The translations under genes and the position numbers were made by a program. From contig NC_058519.1 of NCBI RefSeq assembly GCF_904849725.1, forward strand, positions 578,640,676 to 578,704,675: DNA of 64,000 nucleotides, written 5' to 3'. The notes below the pieces were generated by a model that searched no databases, was not told the DNA's origin, and was given only the letters and a program-made list of their open reading frames with translations. Each line of letters begins with the position of its first letter. The first letter of the stretch is position 1. Of this stretch, positions 33,227 to 45,166 are shown one piece after another. The stretch is from Hordeum vulgare subsp. vulgare (lineage: Eukaryota > Streptophyta > Magnoliopsida > Poales > Poaceae).

Positions 33227-35810
33227 TGTTGGGCAATGTAGCATATATTCAAAATTTTCCTACACCATATTCAGATCTTCCTATGAAGAGACCAGCAACG
33301 AGACAGGGGTGAGTGGATCTTCATACCTTTGAAGATCGCTAAGCGGAAGCGTTGCTAGAACGCGGTTGATGGAGTCGTACTCGGGCGATTCAGATCGCGG
33401 TGCGATTCCGATCTAGTGCCGAATCACGACACCTCCGTGTTCAACACACGTGCAACCCGGTGACGTCTCCCGCACCTTGATCCAGCAAGGAGGAGTGAGA
33501 GGTTGGGGAAGATCTCCGACAACACGACGGCATGGTGTCGATGGAGAGACGAGGTCTCCCGGCAGGGCTTCGCCAAGCACCGTGGGAGAGGAGGAAGAAG
33601 AGAGACACGGCTACGCCGAGAGAGATGGAAAACCGTGTTCTCAATGGCCAAAACCCCCCGCTATATATAGGGGGAAGGGAGAGTGGCACCCCCTTTAGGG
33701 TTTCCCACCCTAAAGGGGGCGGCATCCCTAGATGGGAGAGGGGGTGGCGGCCAGGAGGGGGGAGAGGGGGTGGCACACCACTGGTGGGCCTTAGGCCCAC
33801 CTGACTTAGGGTTTCCCCCCTTTCCCTCTCTAGGCCACTTGGGCAGTGTGTGGGAGGCGCACCAGCTCACCCAGGGGCTGGTTCCCTCTCACACTTGGCC
33901 CATGTAGCCTCCTAGGGCTGGTGGCCCTTCCCGATGGGCCTCCGGAACCCTTCCGGTGATCCCGACACTTTGCCGGTGGTGCCCGAAACATTTCCCGCGT
34001 CCAAACCCATCCATCCTATATATCAATCTTTACCTCCGGACCATTCCGGAGCTCCTCGTGACGTTCGGGATCTCATCCGGGACTCCGAACAACCTTCGGT
34101 AACCTCGTATAGTAATTCCCTATAACCCTAGCATCATCGAACCTTAAGTGTGTAGACCCTATGAGTTCGGGAGGCATGCAGACATGACTGAGACACTCTC
34201 CAGCCAATAACCATCGGTGGGAACTGGATACCCATGGTGGCTCCCACATGTTCCACGATGATCTCATTGGATGAACCACGTTGTCAAGGATTCAATCAAT
34301 CCCGTATACAATTCCCTTTGTCTGTCGGTATAGAACTTGCCCGAGATTCGATTGTCGGTATACCGATACCTTGTTCAATCTCATTACCGGTAAGTCTCTT
34401 TACTCGTTTCGTAACACGTCATCCTGTGACTAACTCCTTAGTCACATTGAGCTCATGATGATGTTCTACCTAGTGGGCCCAGAGATACCTCTCCGTCACA
34501 CGGAGTGACAAATCCCGATCTCGATTCATACCAAGCCAACAGACACTTTCGGAAATACCCGTAGTGCACCTTTATAGTCACCCAGTTACGTTGTGACGTT
34601 TGATACACCCAAAGCACTCCTACGGTATCTGGGAGTTGCACAATCTCACGGCCGAAGGAAAAGACACTTGACATTAGAAAAGCTTTAGCATACGAACAAC
34701 ACGATCTAGTGTTATGCTTAGGATTGGGTCTTGTCTATCACATCATTCTCCCAATGATGTGATCCCGTTATCAATGACATCTAATGTCCATGATGAGGAA
34801 ACCATGACCATCTATTGATCAACGAGCAAGCCAACTAGAGGCTTGCTAGGGACACATTGTGATCTATTTATTCACACATGTATTACGTTTCCTATTAATA
34901 CAATTATAGCATGAAAAATAGACGATTATCATGAACAAGGAAATATGATAATAACCATTTTATTATTGCCTCTAGGGCATATTTCCAACAGTCTCCCACT
35001 TGCACTAGAGTCAATAATCTAGTTCGCATCACTATGTGATTGTAATGAATTCAACACCCATACAGTTTTGGGGTTTGATCATGTCTTTCTTGTGAGAGAG
35101 GTTTATAGTCAACAGCTCTGAACCTTTCAGATCCGTGTGTGCTTTACAAATCTCTACATCATCCTATAGATGCTACTACGCCCCATCTGAAACCATTCCA
35201 AATGATTGCTCCACTGTACGAATCCGGTTTACTACTCATAGTCCTCCGGATCAGTGACAAAGCTTGTATCGACGTAACTCCTTTACGAAGAACTCTTTAA
35301 TCACTTCCATAATTGATAAAAATTCTTTAGTTCATTATTTACTAAGGATAACTTTGACCGCAGTCCAGTGATCCATTCCTGGATCACTCTCGTACCCCAT
35401 GACTGACTCATGGCAAGGCACGCTTTAGGTGTTGTACACAACATAACATACTTGTAGAGTCTACAGGTGATGCATAGGGGACGACATTCGTCCTTTCTCT
35501 TTCTTCTGTTGTGGTCGGGCTTTGAGTCGTACTCAAATTTACACCTTGCAACATAGCCAAGAACTCCTTCTTTGCTGATCTATTTTGAACTCCTTCAAAA
35601 ACTTGTCAAGGCATGCATTTCGCTGAAAGTTCCATCAAGCACTTTGATCTATCTTAATAGATCTTGATGCTCAACTCTCAAGTAGCTACATCTAGGTTTT
35701 CTTTGAAAAAACTCTTTTCAAACAACCCTTTATGATTTACAGAAATTCTACATTATTTCTGATCAACAGTATGTCAACCACACATATTCATCAAAAATTC
35801 TATAGTGCTG
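33227..35810 (-). mobile_element. Angela-like Copia element H, 3' part only, minus strand
   Basis: Read on the minus strand: a decayed end of pol (35810 down to 34991), polypurine tract GTGGGAGAC, then a 3' LTR of 1764 bp (34990 to 33227) from TGTTGGAAATATGCC to a terminal TTGCCCAACA. The possible TSD next to the LTR is gtaag (33222-33226). The 5' part lies beyond element E, which inserted at 35810/35811. A TATA box reads CTATATATAG at 33661-33670. Confidence 0.85.
34991..35810 (-). pseudogene. Decayed RNase H end of Copia H polyprotein
   Basis: On the minus strand the order of blocks follows the end of the D polyprotein ('gttacgtcgat.caagctttg', 'aaccggattcgta', 'cacacggatctga'), but with stops, frameshifts and a deletion of about 0.2 kb corresponding to roughly 24211-24437 of D. 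The same deletion and neighbouring substitutions occur in F, near 61621-61660. No functional product is possible. Confidence 0.75.
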
Positions 35811-37232
35811 TGATAGCCCACAAGTATAGGGGATCGCAACAGTTTTTGAGGGTAGAGTATTCAATCCAAATTTATTGATTCGACTCAAGGGGAAGCGAAA
35901 GAATATTCTCAAATATTAGCAGTTGAGTTGTCAATTCAACCACACCTGAAGATTTAGTATGTGCAGCAAACTATCAGTAGCAAAGTAGGGAGATAGCAGC
36001 AGTAGCAACAGTAACCTGTAGCAGCAAAGTAACAACAGTAGCAGCAGAGTAACAGCAGCAACAATGACAGCAGTAGCGGAAAAGTAACGTAGCAAGGACC
36101 AGTAGGAAAAGACTCGTAGACATTGGATCGGTGATGGATGATTATGCCGGATGTGATTCATCATGCAACAGTTATAACACGGAGAGATAAGTAACTAGCT
36201 CCAGTTCGTCAATCTAATGTAGGCATGTATTCCGTATGTAGTCATACGTGCTTAGGGAAAAGAACTTGCATGACATCTATTGTCCATCCCTCCCGTGGCA
36301 GCGGGGTCCTAATGGAAACTACGGGATATTAAGGTTCTCCTTTTAATAAAGAACCAGACCAACGCATTAACACTTGGTGAATACATGAACTCCTCATATT
36401 ATGGTCATCTCCGGGAGTGGTTCCGGCTATTGTCACTCCGGGGTTGCCGGGTCATAACACATAGTAGGTGACTACAACTTGCAAGATAGGATCTAAAACA
36501 CACATATATTGGCGACAACATAATAGGTTCAGATCTGAAATCATGGCACTCGGGCCCTAATGACAAGCATTAAGCATGGCAAAGTAGTAGAAACATCAAT
36601 CTAGAACATAGTGGATACTAGGGATCAATCCCCGTCAAGATCTAACTCGATTACATGATAGATCTCATCCAACTCCTCACCGTCCAGCAAACCTACGATG
36701 AGATTACTCACGAACGACGAAGAACATCACGGAATTGTCGATGGAGAAAGGTTGATGATGACAATGGCGACGATTTCCCCCCTCCGGAGCCCGAAACGGA
36801 CTCCGGATCTGCCCTCCAGATGAAGAACGAAAGGTGGCAGCGCCTCCGTATCGTAAAACGCGATGAACTCTTCTCCTTGATTTTTTTCCGAACGACACGG
36901 ACTAAATAGAGCTGAGATTGGAGGCCGAGGAGCGTCGTGGGCTCCACAAGCCTGCCAGGCGCGGCCAGGGGTGCCCGCGCCTGGTGGGCTTGTGGGCTCC
37001 ACGCTCCACATCCTCCGCTGATTCTTGTACCAGTATTTTTCATAAATTCCAGAAAAATTCTCCGTAAATTTTCAGGTCATTCCGAGAACTTTTATTTCTA
37101 TGCAAAAACAACACCATGACAATTCTGCTGAAAACAGCGTTAGTCCGGGTTAGTTCCATTCAAATCATGCAAATTAGAGTCCAAAACAAGGGCAAAAGAG
37201 TTCGGAAAAGTAGATACGACGGAGACGTATCA
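35811..37232 (-). repeat. 3' LTR of element E
   Basis: 1422 bp, TGATACGTCTCCGTCG at 37232 down to GGGCTATCA at 35811. An inverted repeat GTGGGCTCCACAAGCC (36937-36952) against GGGCTTGTGGGCTCCAC (36986-37002) matches the one in LTR C in position. It is shorter than the LTRs of C mainly because it lacks the segment that holds the primer-site-like cassettes. Confidence 0.87.
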
Positions 37233-37967
37233 ACTCCCCCAAGCTTAAAGCCTTGCTTGTCCTCAAGCAATTCAGTTGACAAACTGAAAGAGACAAAAGA
37301 AAACTTCTACGAACTCTGTTTGATCTTGTTGTTCCAACTATGTCTAACTCATATCCAGAGTTTCAGCAAGATCACAAGCAAACCACATAAGCAAATGACA
37401 TCTAGGTCTCACAGTAAACTCATATCAATGGCATAATCAACTACCGAGCTAATAATAATAAGTCTCAAACGTCAACACTTCAATCAAAACAATCATGAAG
37501 CAGTACGAATAGATGGTATCTCGCTAGCTCTTTCTCAGACCGCAAAACATAAATGCAGAGCACCATCAAAGACCAAGGGCTGACTAAACATTGTAATTCT
37601 TGGCAAAGAAGATCCAATCACAGTCATACTCAACACAGTTAAAAGTAAAGCATAAAAATGACAGAGGTGCTCTCTAATTGGTGCTTTTATAAGAGGAGGA
37701 TGACTCAACTGGAACATAAATAGACAGGCCCTTCGCAGAGGGAAGCATTGATTTGCACAGGTGCGAGAGCTCAAGCTTTGAAAACAGAGATAATAATTTT
37801 GGGTGGCATGCTTTCATTGTCAACGCAATGACTAAGAGTTCTCAACATCTTCCATGCTACACATGCTATAGGCGGTTCCCAAACAGAAAAGTAAAGTTTT
37901 GACTCCCCCACCACCAGTTAATCACTCTCCACGGCTAGCCGAATCCTCGGGTACCGTTGATACGTCC
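37233..37967 (-). other. 3' untranslated region of E, distal part
   Basis: Starts with the polypurine tract (AAGCTTGGGGGAG on the minus strand, 37246-37234). Non-coding. It continues at 48216 after element W. Bases 37963-37967 (accgt) are the left TSD of W. Confidence 0.8.
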
Positions 37968-39477
37968 ATTTTGCATCATGTTTTCATGTTGATATTTATC
38001 GCTTCTTTGGCTGTTATTTCACTTCACGGTACAATTCTTATGCCTTTTCTCTCTTATTTTTCAAGGTTTACATGAAGAGGGAGAATACCGGCAACTGGAA
38101 TTCTGGCGTGAAAGTGGAGCAAAGTTGAGATACCTATTCTACGCAACTCCAAACGCCGTGAAAATCAACGGGGATTTTTTCCCCAATTTATAAAAAACAC
38201 TGGGCCGAAGAGGTGCCAGAGGGGCACCAGGGGGTGCCCACAAGCCTGCACGACACGTCCACCCCCCAGGCCGCGCCATGGGGGCTTGTGGGCAGCCCAC
38301 CGGCCCACCGGCCCCCTCTTTTGCTATACGGAGGGTTTCGTCCAGGAAAAAAAGGAGAGGAGCTTTTTCGTGGTTTCGCTGCCGCCACGAGGTAAAACTT
38401 GAGCAGAACCAATCTAGAGCTCCGGCAGGACGATCCTGCCGGGGAAACTTCCCTCCCGGAGGGGTAAACCGTCGCATCGTCATCACCAACACTCCTCTCA
38501 TCGGAGGGGACTCATCACCATCAACATCTTCATCATCGCCATCTCATCTCCAAACCCTAGTTCATCACTTGTAACCAATCTCCGTCTCGCGACTCCGATT
38601 GGTACTTGTAAGGTTGCTAGTAGTGTTGATTACTCTTTGTAGTTGATGCTAGTTAGATTACTTGGTGGAAGAGTTTATGTTCAGATCCTTGATGCTACTC
38701 ATTACCTCTCTGATCATGAATATGATTATGCTTTGTGAGTAGTTACTTTTGTTCCTGAGGACATGGGATAAGTCATGCTAATAATAGTCATGTGAATTTG
38801 GTATTCGTTCGGTATTTTGATGTGTTGTATGTTGTTTTTCCTCTAGTGGTGTTATGTGAACGTCGACTACATAACACTTCACCATTATTTGGGCCTAGAG
38901 GAAGGCATTGGGAAGTAGTAAGTAGATGATGGGTTGTTAGAGTGACAGAAGCTTAAACCCTAGTTTATGCGTTGCTTCGTAAGGGGCTGATTTGGATCCA
39001 CTAGTTTAATGCTATGGTTAGACTTTGTCTTTATTCTTCTTTCGTAGTTGCGTATGCTTGTGAGAGGGGTTAATCATAAGTGGTATGCTTGTCCAAGTAA
39101 GGGCAGTACCCAAGTGCCGGTCCACCCACATATCAAACTATCAAAGTAACGAACGCGAATCATATGAACATGATGAAACTAGCATGACAGAAATTCCCGT
39201 GTGTCCTCGGGAGCGTTTTTCCTCCTATAAGACTTTGTCCAGGCTTGTCCCTTGCTACAAAAGGGATTGGGCCACTTTGGTGCATCGTTGCTACTTTTGT
39301 TACTTGTTGCTCGCTACGAATCATCTCACCACACAATGACTTGTTACCGACAATTTCAGTGCTTGCAAATATTTCCTTGTTCAAAACCACTTGTCAGATC
39401 CTTCTAGTCCTCGTTGGGTTCGACACTCTTACTTATCAAAAGGACTATGATTGATCGCCTATACTTGGGGGTCATCA
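37968..39477 (+). repeat. 5' LTR of element W
   Basis: From TGATACGTCCATTTTGC to GGGTCATCA. The inverted repeat GTGCCCACAAGCC (38234-38246) against GGCTTGTGGGCAGC (38283-38296) is followed at about 38320 by a weak TATA-like 'tgctatacggagg', where transcription may start. Confidence 0.9.
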
Positions 39478-39488
39478 AGACTCTTTTC

Positions 39489-39506
39489 TGGCTTCGTTGC
39501 CGGGGA
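39489..39506 (+). other. Primer binding site of W (tRNA-Asp type, two mismatches)
   Basis: TGGCTTCGTTGCCGGGGA differs from the tRNA-Asp complement TGGCGCCGTTGCCGGGGA at two places and lies 11 bases after the LTR end. Confidence 0.8.
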
Positions 39507-39583
39507 GTGAAGCGCCTTTGGTAAGTGAAACTTGGTAAGGAAACATTCATATATTGTGCTGAAATTTATTGTCACTTGTCACT

Positions 39584-41292
39584 ATGGATACTAATACTTT
39601 GAGGGGCTTGTTTGGGTATCTTCACCTCGAACGGAAGCACAAATAGTTGTTCCTCAACCTGCTGCACCTACTGAAAATATTTTTTTTGAATTTCCTTCGG
39701 GTATGCTTGAGAAACTGCTGGCTAATCCTTTTACAGGAGATGTAACATCACATCCAGACTTGCATCGAATGTATGTAGATGAAGTTTGTGGTTTATTTAA
39801 GCTTGAAGGTGTGCCCGAGGATGAGATCAAGAAGAGGTTCTTTCCTTTATCTTTGAAGGATGAGGCGTTGACATGGTATAGGCTATGTGATGATACTGGA
39901 TCATGGGACTACAATCGGTTGAAACTGGAATTTCATCAAAAGTTTTATCCTATGCATTTAGTACATCGTAATCGGAATTATATTTATAATTTTTGGCCTC
40001 GTGACAGAGAAAGCATCGCTCAAGCTTGGGGGAGGCTTAAATCAATGTTATATTCATTCCCCAATCATGAGCTCTCGAGAGAAATTATCATTCAGAACTT
40101 CTATGCTCGGCTTTCTCATGATGATCGCACCATGCTTGACACTTCTTGTACCGGTTCTTTTATGAAGAGAGATATTGACTTCAAATGGAATTTATTGGAG
40201 AGAATTAAACGCAACTCTGAAGATTGGGAGCTTGAAGAAGGAAAGGAGTCAGGTATGAATTTCACGTTTGATTGCGTTAAATCCTTTGTTGAGACAAATA
40301 CCTTTAGTGATTTTAGCGCTAAGTATGGACTTGACTATAAGATAGTAGCTTCATTGTGTGAATCTTTTGCTGCTCATATTGATCTCCCCAAAGAGAAGTG
40401 GTTTAAATATCATCCTCCTTTAGAAGTCAATGTAGTTAAACCCACTCCAGTTGAAGAGAAAGTCATTGCCTATAATGATCCTATTGTTCCCAGTGCTTAC
40501 ATTGAGAAACCACCTTTCCCTATTAGGATAAAACATCATTCTAAAGCTTCAACTGTGATACGTAGAGGCTATATTAGAACACCTACACCCCCTGAGAAAA
40601 TTAGAGTTGAACCTAGCATTGCTATTATCAAATATCTTCTGTCTGAAGAATTTGAGGGACATAATATTCACTTCTGTGAAGATGCTGCTAGAATTGCTAA
40701 ACCTCACGTTAGAGACAAACATAGGCCTCTTGTTGGCATGCCTGTGGTTTCTGTTAAGTTAGGAGATCATTGTTATCATGGCTTATGTGACGTGGGTGCT
40801 AGTGTTAGTGCAATACCTCAATCCTTATATGATGAAATCAAAGATGAGATTGCACCTGTTGAGATAGAACCTATAGATGTCACTATTCAGCTTGCCAATA
40901 GAGATACTATCTGCCCTGTGGGAATTGTTAGGGATGTTGAAGTCTTGTGTGGTAAAATGAAGTATCCTGCTGATTTCCTCGTTCTTGCTACCACACAAGA
41001 TAGCTTTTGTCCCATCATATTTGGTAGAACTTTTCTCAATACTGTCAATGCTCATATTGATTGTGAGAAGCAAACTGTCATTGTTGGCTTTGAAGGTGTG
41101 TCACATGAGTTCAATTTCTGTAAGTTTGGTAGACAACCTCATGAAAAGGAGTTGCCTAGTAGGGATGAAACTATTGCCTTAGCCTCTATTGCCGTGCCTC
41201 CTACTGATCCCTTAGAGCAATACTTGCTTGAGCGTGAAAATTATATGCATATGGATGAAAGGGATGAGATAGATAGAGTTGTCTTAGAATAA
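39584..41292 (+). pseudogene. Gag-protease of W
   Basis: A likely start at ATG 39584 runs into a stop about 20 codons later through a frameshift; the main frame is open from about 39650 and clearly from 39703 to TAA at 41290-41292. The retrotransposon gag (capsid) domain is marked by FFPLSLKDEA, LTWYR, FHQKFYP and AQAWGRLKS. The aspartic protease motif DVGASVS follows (Asp codon 40799-40801), then IIFGRTFLNT. No zinc knuckle is seen. The sequence continues past the TAA in pol with the pattern YPIL, so the stop most likely replaced a Gln codon in a once continuous gag-pol ORF. The gag motif AWGRL is shared with C and E. Confidence 0.87.
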
Positions 41293-42578
41293 TATCCTAT
41301 CCTTAAGAATAACTTGCCTATTGAACAGCTTGGGAATCCACCCCACCCAAGGGTGATGCTGTGTTCAAGCTTAAACAGTTGCCTGATACTCTGAAGTATG
41401 CCTACCTTGATGAAAAGGAGATATATCCTGTTATAATTAGTGCTAGCCTCTCGGAGCATGAATAAAAGAAGTTACTAAAAATTCTGAGGAAGCACCATGC
41501 TGCTATTGGATATACTCTTGATGATCTTAAGGGCATTAGTCCTACCCTATGCCAGCACAAGATGAAAACTGATCCTGATTTCAAACCAGTTGTTGATCCT
41601 CAAAGGAGATTGAATCCTAAGATGAAATAGGTAGTAAGAAAAGAAATACTAAAGGTCCTAGAAGCATGTATCATTTATCCTGTTGCTCATGGCGATTGGG
41701 TGAGTCCGGTGCATTGCGTTCCTAAGAAGGGAGGCATTACCGTTGTCCCTAATGATAAGGATGAATTGATCCCACAAAGGATTATCACTGCCTTTAGGAT
41801 GGTGATCGATTTTAGGAAGTTGAATAAAGCCACTAGGAAAGATCATTACCCTTTGCCTTTTATCGACCCAATGCTAGAAAGGCTATCCAAACACACACAC
41901 TTCTGCTTTCTAGACGGTTATTCTGGTTTCTCCCAAGTACCAGTTGCAAAATCTGATCAGGAGAAAACCACTTTCACCCGCCCTTTCGGTACCTTTGCTT
42001 ATAGACGTATGCCTTTTGGCTTATGTAATGCACCTGCCACGTTTCAAAGATGTATGATGGCTATATTCTCTGACTTCTGTGAAAAGATTGTCGAGGTTTT
42101 CATGGATGACTTCTCCGTTTACGGGTCTTCCTTTGATGATTGCCTCAGCAACCTTGATCGAGTCTTACAGATATGTAAAGACACCAATCTTGTCTTGAAT
42201 TGGGAGAAGTGCCACTTTATGGTTAATGAAGGCATCGTCTTAGGACATAAAATTTCTGAAAGAGGTATTGAAGTCGATAAGGCTAAGGTTGATGCAATCG
42301 AGAAAATGCCATACCCCACTGATATCAAAGGGATAAGAAGTTTCCTCGGTCATGCTGGTTTCTATAGAAGGTTCATTAATGACTTCTCTAAGATTTCTAG
42401 GCCTCTTACCAATCTCTTACAAAAGGATATTCCTTTTCTCTTTGACGATGATTGTGAGGAAGCCTTCGAAATACTTAAGAGGGCTTTGATAACTGCACCT
42501 ATTGTTCAACCACCTGACTGGAACTTGCCTTTGATATCATGTGTGATGCTAGTGATTATGCTGTTGTTGCTTTTCTAG
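41293..42578 (+). pseudogene. Reverse transcriptase of W
   Basis: Copies the element RNA into DNA. Homology starts just after gag-protease, shifts frame near 41340-41354, has stops at 41463-41465 and 41628-41630, then is open from 41700. Motifs: VSPVHCVPKKGG, FRMVIDFRKLN, FLDGYSGFSQ, MPFGLCNAPATFQ and the catalytic FMDD at 42099-42110 (the family form of YMDD, both Asp present). FLGHAGFYRRFI marks the connection region. A one-base loss near 42530-42535 moves the reading to the RNase H frame. Confidence 0.9.
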
Positions 42579-44359
42579 GGCAAAGAGTTGACAAGAAGTT
42601 GAATGTTATTTACTACACTAGTAAAACTCAAGATAGTGCCCAGAGAAACTATGCTACTATGGAGAAGGAGTTTTTAGCAGTCGTGTTTGCATGTGAAAAG
42701 TTCAGGTCTTACATAGTTGATTCCAAAGTCACTATTCATAGTGATCATGCTGCTATTAAGTACCTCATGGAGAAGAAAGACGCTAAACCTAGACTTATCA
42801 GATGGGTTCTCTTGCTACAAGAATTTGATTTGCACGTTGTCGAAACGAAGGGTGCTGATAACCCCGTAGTAGATAACTAGTCTAGGTTGGAGAACGTTCT
42901 TGATGACCCACAACCTATTGATGATAGCTTTCCCGATGAGCAATTGAATGTCATCAATGTTTCACGTAGTGCACCGTGGTATGCTGATTATGCAAACTAT
43001 ATCATTGCCAAATACATACCACCTAGTTTCACGTACCAGCAAAAGAAGAAATTCTTCTTTGACTTGAGACACTACTTTTGGGATGATCCTCGCCTTTATA
43101 AGGAAGGAGTAGATGGTGTTATTAGACGTTGTGTACCTGAACATGAACAGGGACAGATCCTACAGAAGTGTCACTCCGAGGCCTACGGAGGACACCATGC
43201 GGGAGATAGAACTGCACACAAGGTATTGCAATCAGGTTTCTATTGGCCCACTCTCTTCAAGGATGCTCGTAAGTTTGTCTTGTCTTGTGACGAATGTCAA
43301 AGAATAGGTAATATTAGCAAACGTCAGGAAATGCCTATGAACTATTCACTTGTCATTGAACCATTTGATGTTTGGGGTTTTGATTATATGGGACCTTTTC
43401 CAAAATCCAATGGGTGTACGCATATCTTAGTTGCTATTGATTACGTCACTAAGTGGGTAGAAGCTATCCCCACTAGTAGTACTGATCACAACACTTCTAT
43501 CAAGATGCTGAAAGAGGTTATCTTCCCTAGATTTGGAGTCCCTAGATATCTAATGACCGACGGTAGTTCACACTTCATTCATGGTGCTTTCCGTAAAACG
43601 CTTGCTAAGTACGATGTCAACCATAGAATTGTGTCTCCCTATCACCCTCAGTCCAGTGGTCAAGTAGAGCTAAGTAATAGAGAGATGAAACTGATTCTGC
43701 AAAAGACTGTCAACACGTCTAGAAAGAATTGGTCTAAGAAGCTCGATGATGCATTGTGGGCTTATAGAACTGCCTATAAGAATCCTATGGGCATGTCTCC
43801 GTACAAAATGGTGTATGGGAAAGCATGTCACTTACCTATTGAGCTAGAGCATAAAGCTTATTGGGCAATCAAAGAGCTCAACTTTGATTTCAAACTTGCC
43901 GGTGAGAAGAGGCTATTTGATATTAGCTCGCTTGATGAGTGGAGAACTCAGGCATATGAGAATGCCAAGCTGTTCAAAGAGAAGGTTAAGAGGTGGCATG
44001 ATAAGAGGATACAAAAGCGTGAGTTCAATGTAGGTGATTATGTCTTCCTATACAACTCCCGTTTAAGATTATTTGCAGGCAAGCTTCTCTCTAAATGGGA
44101 AGGTCCCTATGTTGTTGAGGAAGTATATTGTTCTGGTGCTATCAAGATCAACAACACGGAAGGTAATTGTCCGAGAGTGGTAAATGGGCAGAGAATCAAG
44201 CATTATATCTCAGGTACTCCCATAAATGTTGAAAGCAATATCATCAATACCATAACTCCGGAAGAATATCTAAGGGACATTTATCAGCCTGTTTCAGACT
44301 CCGAAAACGAAGAGGTATGTGATTCGGTAAGAAAACAGAGTCCAAAACTTTTCCAGTAG
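42539..44359 (+). pseudogene. RNase H and integrase of W
   Basis: RNase [24 protein letters not shown] and [10 protein letters not shown] hold the Asp-Glu-Asp residues. A TAG at 42878-42880 (in DN-stop-SRLEN) separates it from integrase in the same frame. Integrase: an HHCC zinc region (GGHHAGDRTAHKVL ... CDECQRIG), core motifs with Asp in WGFDYMGPFP, Asp in MTDGSSHF and Glu in GQVELSNRE, then a C-terminal domain ending in FNVGDYVFLYNSRLR and SKWEGPYVV. It ends at TAG 44357-44359. Integrase itself is uninterrupted. It would join the new DNA copy to the chromosome. Confidence 0.9.
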
Positions 44360-44644
44360 GAAATTTTCTCCGTTTTGGAATATTTGAAAAAATACAAAAA
44401 TTGGAAGTAGTCTGGAAAGTGCGAGAGGAGGCGACAAGCCTGCACGGCGTGGGCCCACCCCATGGCCGCGCCGTGAGGGCTTGTGGCCACCTCGTGCGCC
44501 TCTCGGACTCCGTTTTCGTACGGGGTACTCCTTCTGGTCTGAAAAAAATCATTATATACACTTCCATTTAGCCTGAACCCTGCATCCCGCAGATTTCCTC
44601 TGTTTTTCGTTTTGAGCCTGTTTTTGTTGCAGATCTAGATCGCC
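44360..44644 (+). promoter_or_regulatory. Putative internal promoter of the W 3' ORF
   Basis: Between integrase and the 3' ORF there is an inverted repeat (GGCGACAAGCC at 44430-44440 against GGCTTGTGGCC at 44478-44488, with further pairing of GCGAGAGG and CCTCTCG outside it), then a TATA-like ATTATATACA at 44551-44560, 85-94 bases before the ATG at 44645. The order inverted repeat, TATA-like box, leader copies the order in the LTR. A separate transcript for the 3' ORF is inference. Confidence 0.5.
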
Positions 44645-45166
44645 ATGACTTCCCCAAAAGCTCCGAAGGACAAGATCTTCGAGAAGGTCATCAATCCCTA
44701 CCTCACGGAAGTGGTGCAACACCCTCAATCTATCAATATGCGTGAGGGGATGTTGCACATCCGTGCTGTTGAGGGGCCTAAGAAGACCGGAAGCATGGAG
44801 ACGAGGCTCGAAGCAATGGAGCAACAAGTCTTCAAGTGCCAAGGGATGGTGGAGCTTGGACTCAACGCCAACCACATGATGATCACGGCGTTCACCAACA
44901 AGCATAGGATTGATGCCAATGACATTGGGAAGCACCTCTCGAGGCTCTATGACAGGGTTGATCAACTCCAGAGCCAGATCTATGACCTGCATAACCAAAA
45001 CTGTGAGTATGAGTATAGATTTAAATATATAAGGTTGGCTGCAGATTTGAGGATTTCGGAGACTCATTCATCTTTCCATGGTGGAGCACCTATGCCTTGG
45101 AAGACGGAGGATCAAACTCATGTTGCAACAACTCCTCCACCATCACCACCAAAGGAAGACAACTGA
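44645..45166 (+). CDS. Extra 3' ORF of W, 173 aa, unbroken
   Basis: The ATG (context GATCGCCATGACT) starts a 173-codon ORF ending at TGA 45164-45166. It is the one W ORF without stops or shifts. The N-terminus is hydrophilic (SPKAPKDKIFEKV). The middle has heptad-like spacing (METRLEAMEQQVFK; LSRLYDRVDQLQSQIYDLH), so a coiled coil is likely, and the C-terminal tail is proline-rich (TTPPPSPPKEDN). There is no signal peptide or membrane segment. It is not obviously related to the 357-codon ORF of C and E, although both sit between integrase/protease and the internal polypurine-like site. I do not recognise a family; it may be a nucleic-acid- or capsid-associated accessory protein of Athila-type elements. 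Confidence 0.65.
   Translation: MTSPKAPKDKIFEKVINPYLTEVVQHPQSINMREGMLHIRAVEGPKKTGSMETRLEAMEQQVFKCQGMVELGLNANHMMITAFTNKHRIDANDIGKHLSRLYDRVDQLQSQIYDLHNQNCEYEYRFKYIRLAADLRISETHSSFHGGAPMPWKTEDQTHVATTPPPSPPKEDN

Noticed and set aside
33441..33907. Several overlapping frames of 60-120 codons on both strands
   Set aside because: They lie in the GC-rich promoter part of the Angela-type LTR of H and have no consistent frame in the other LTRs of the group.
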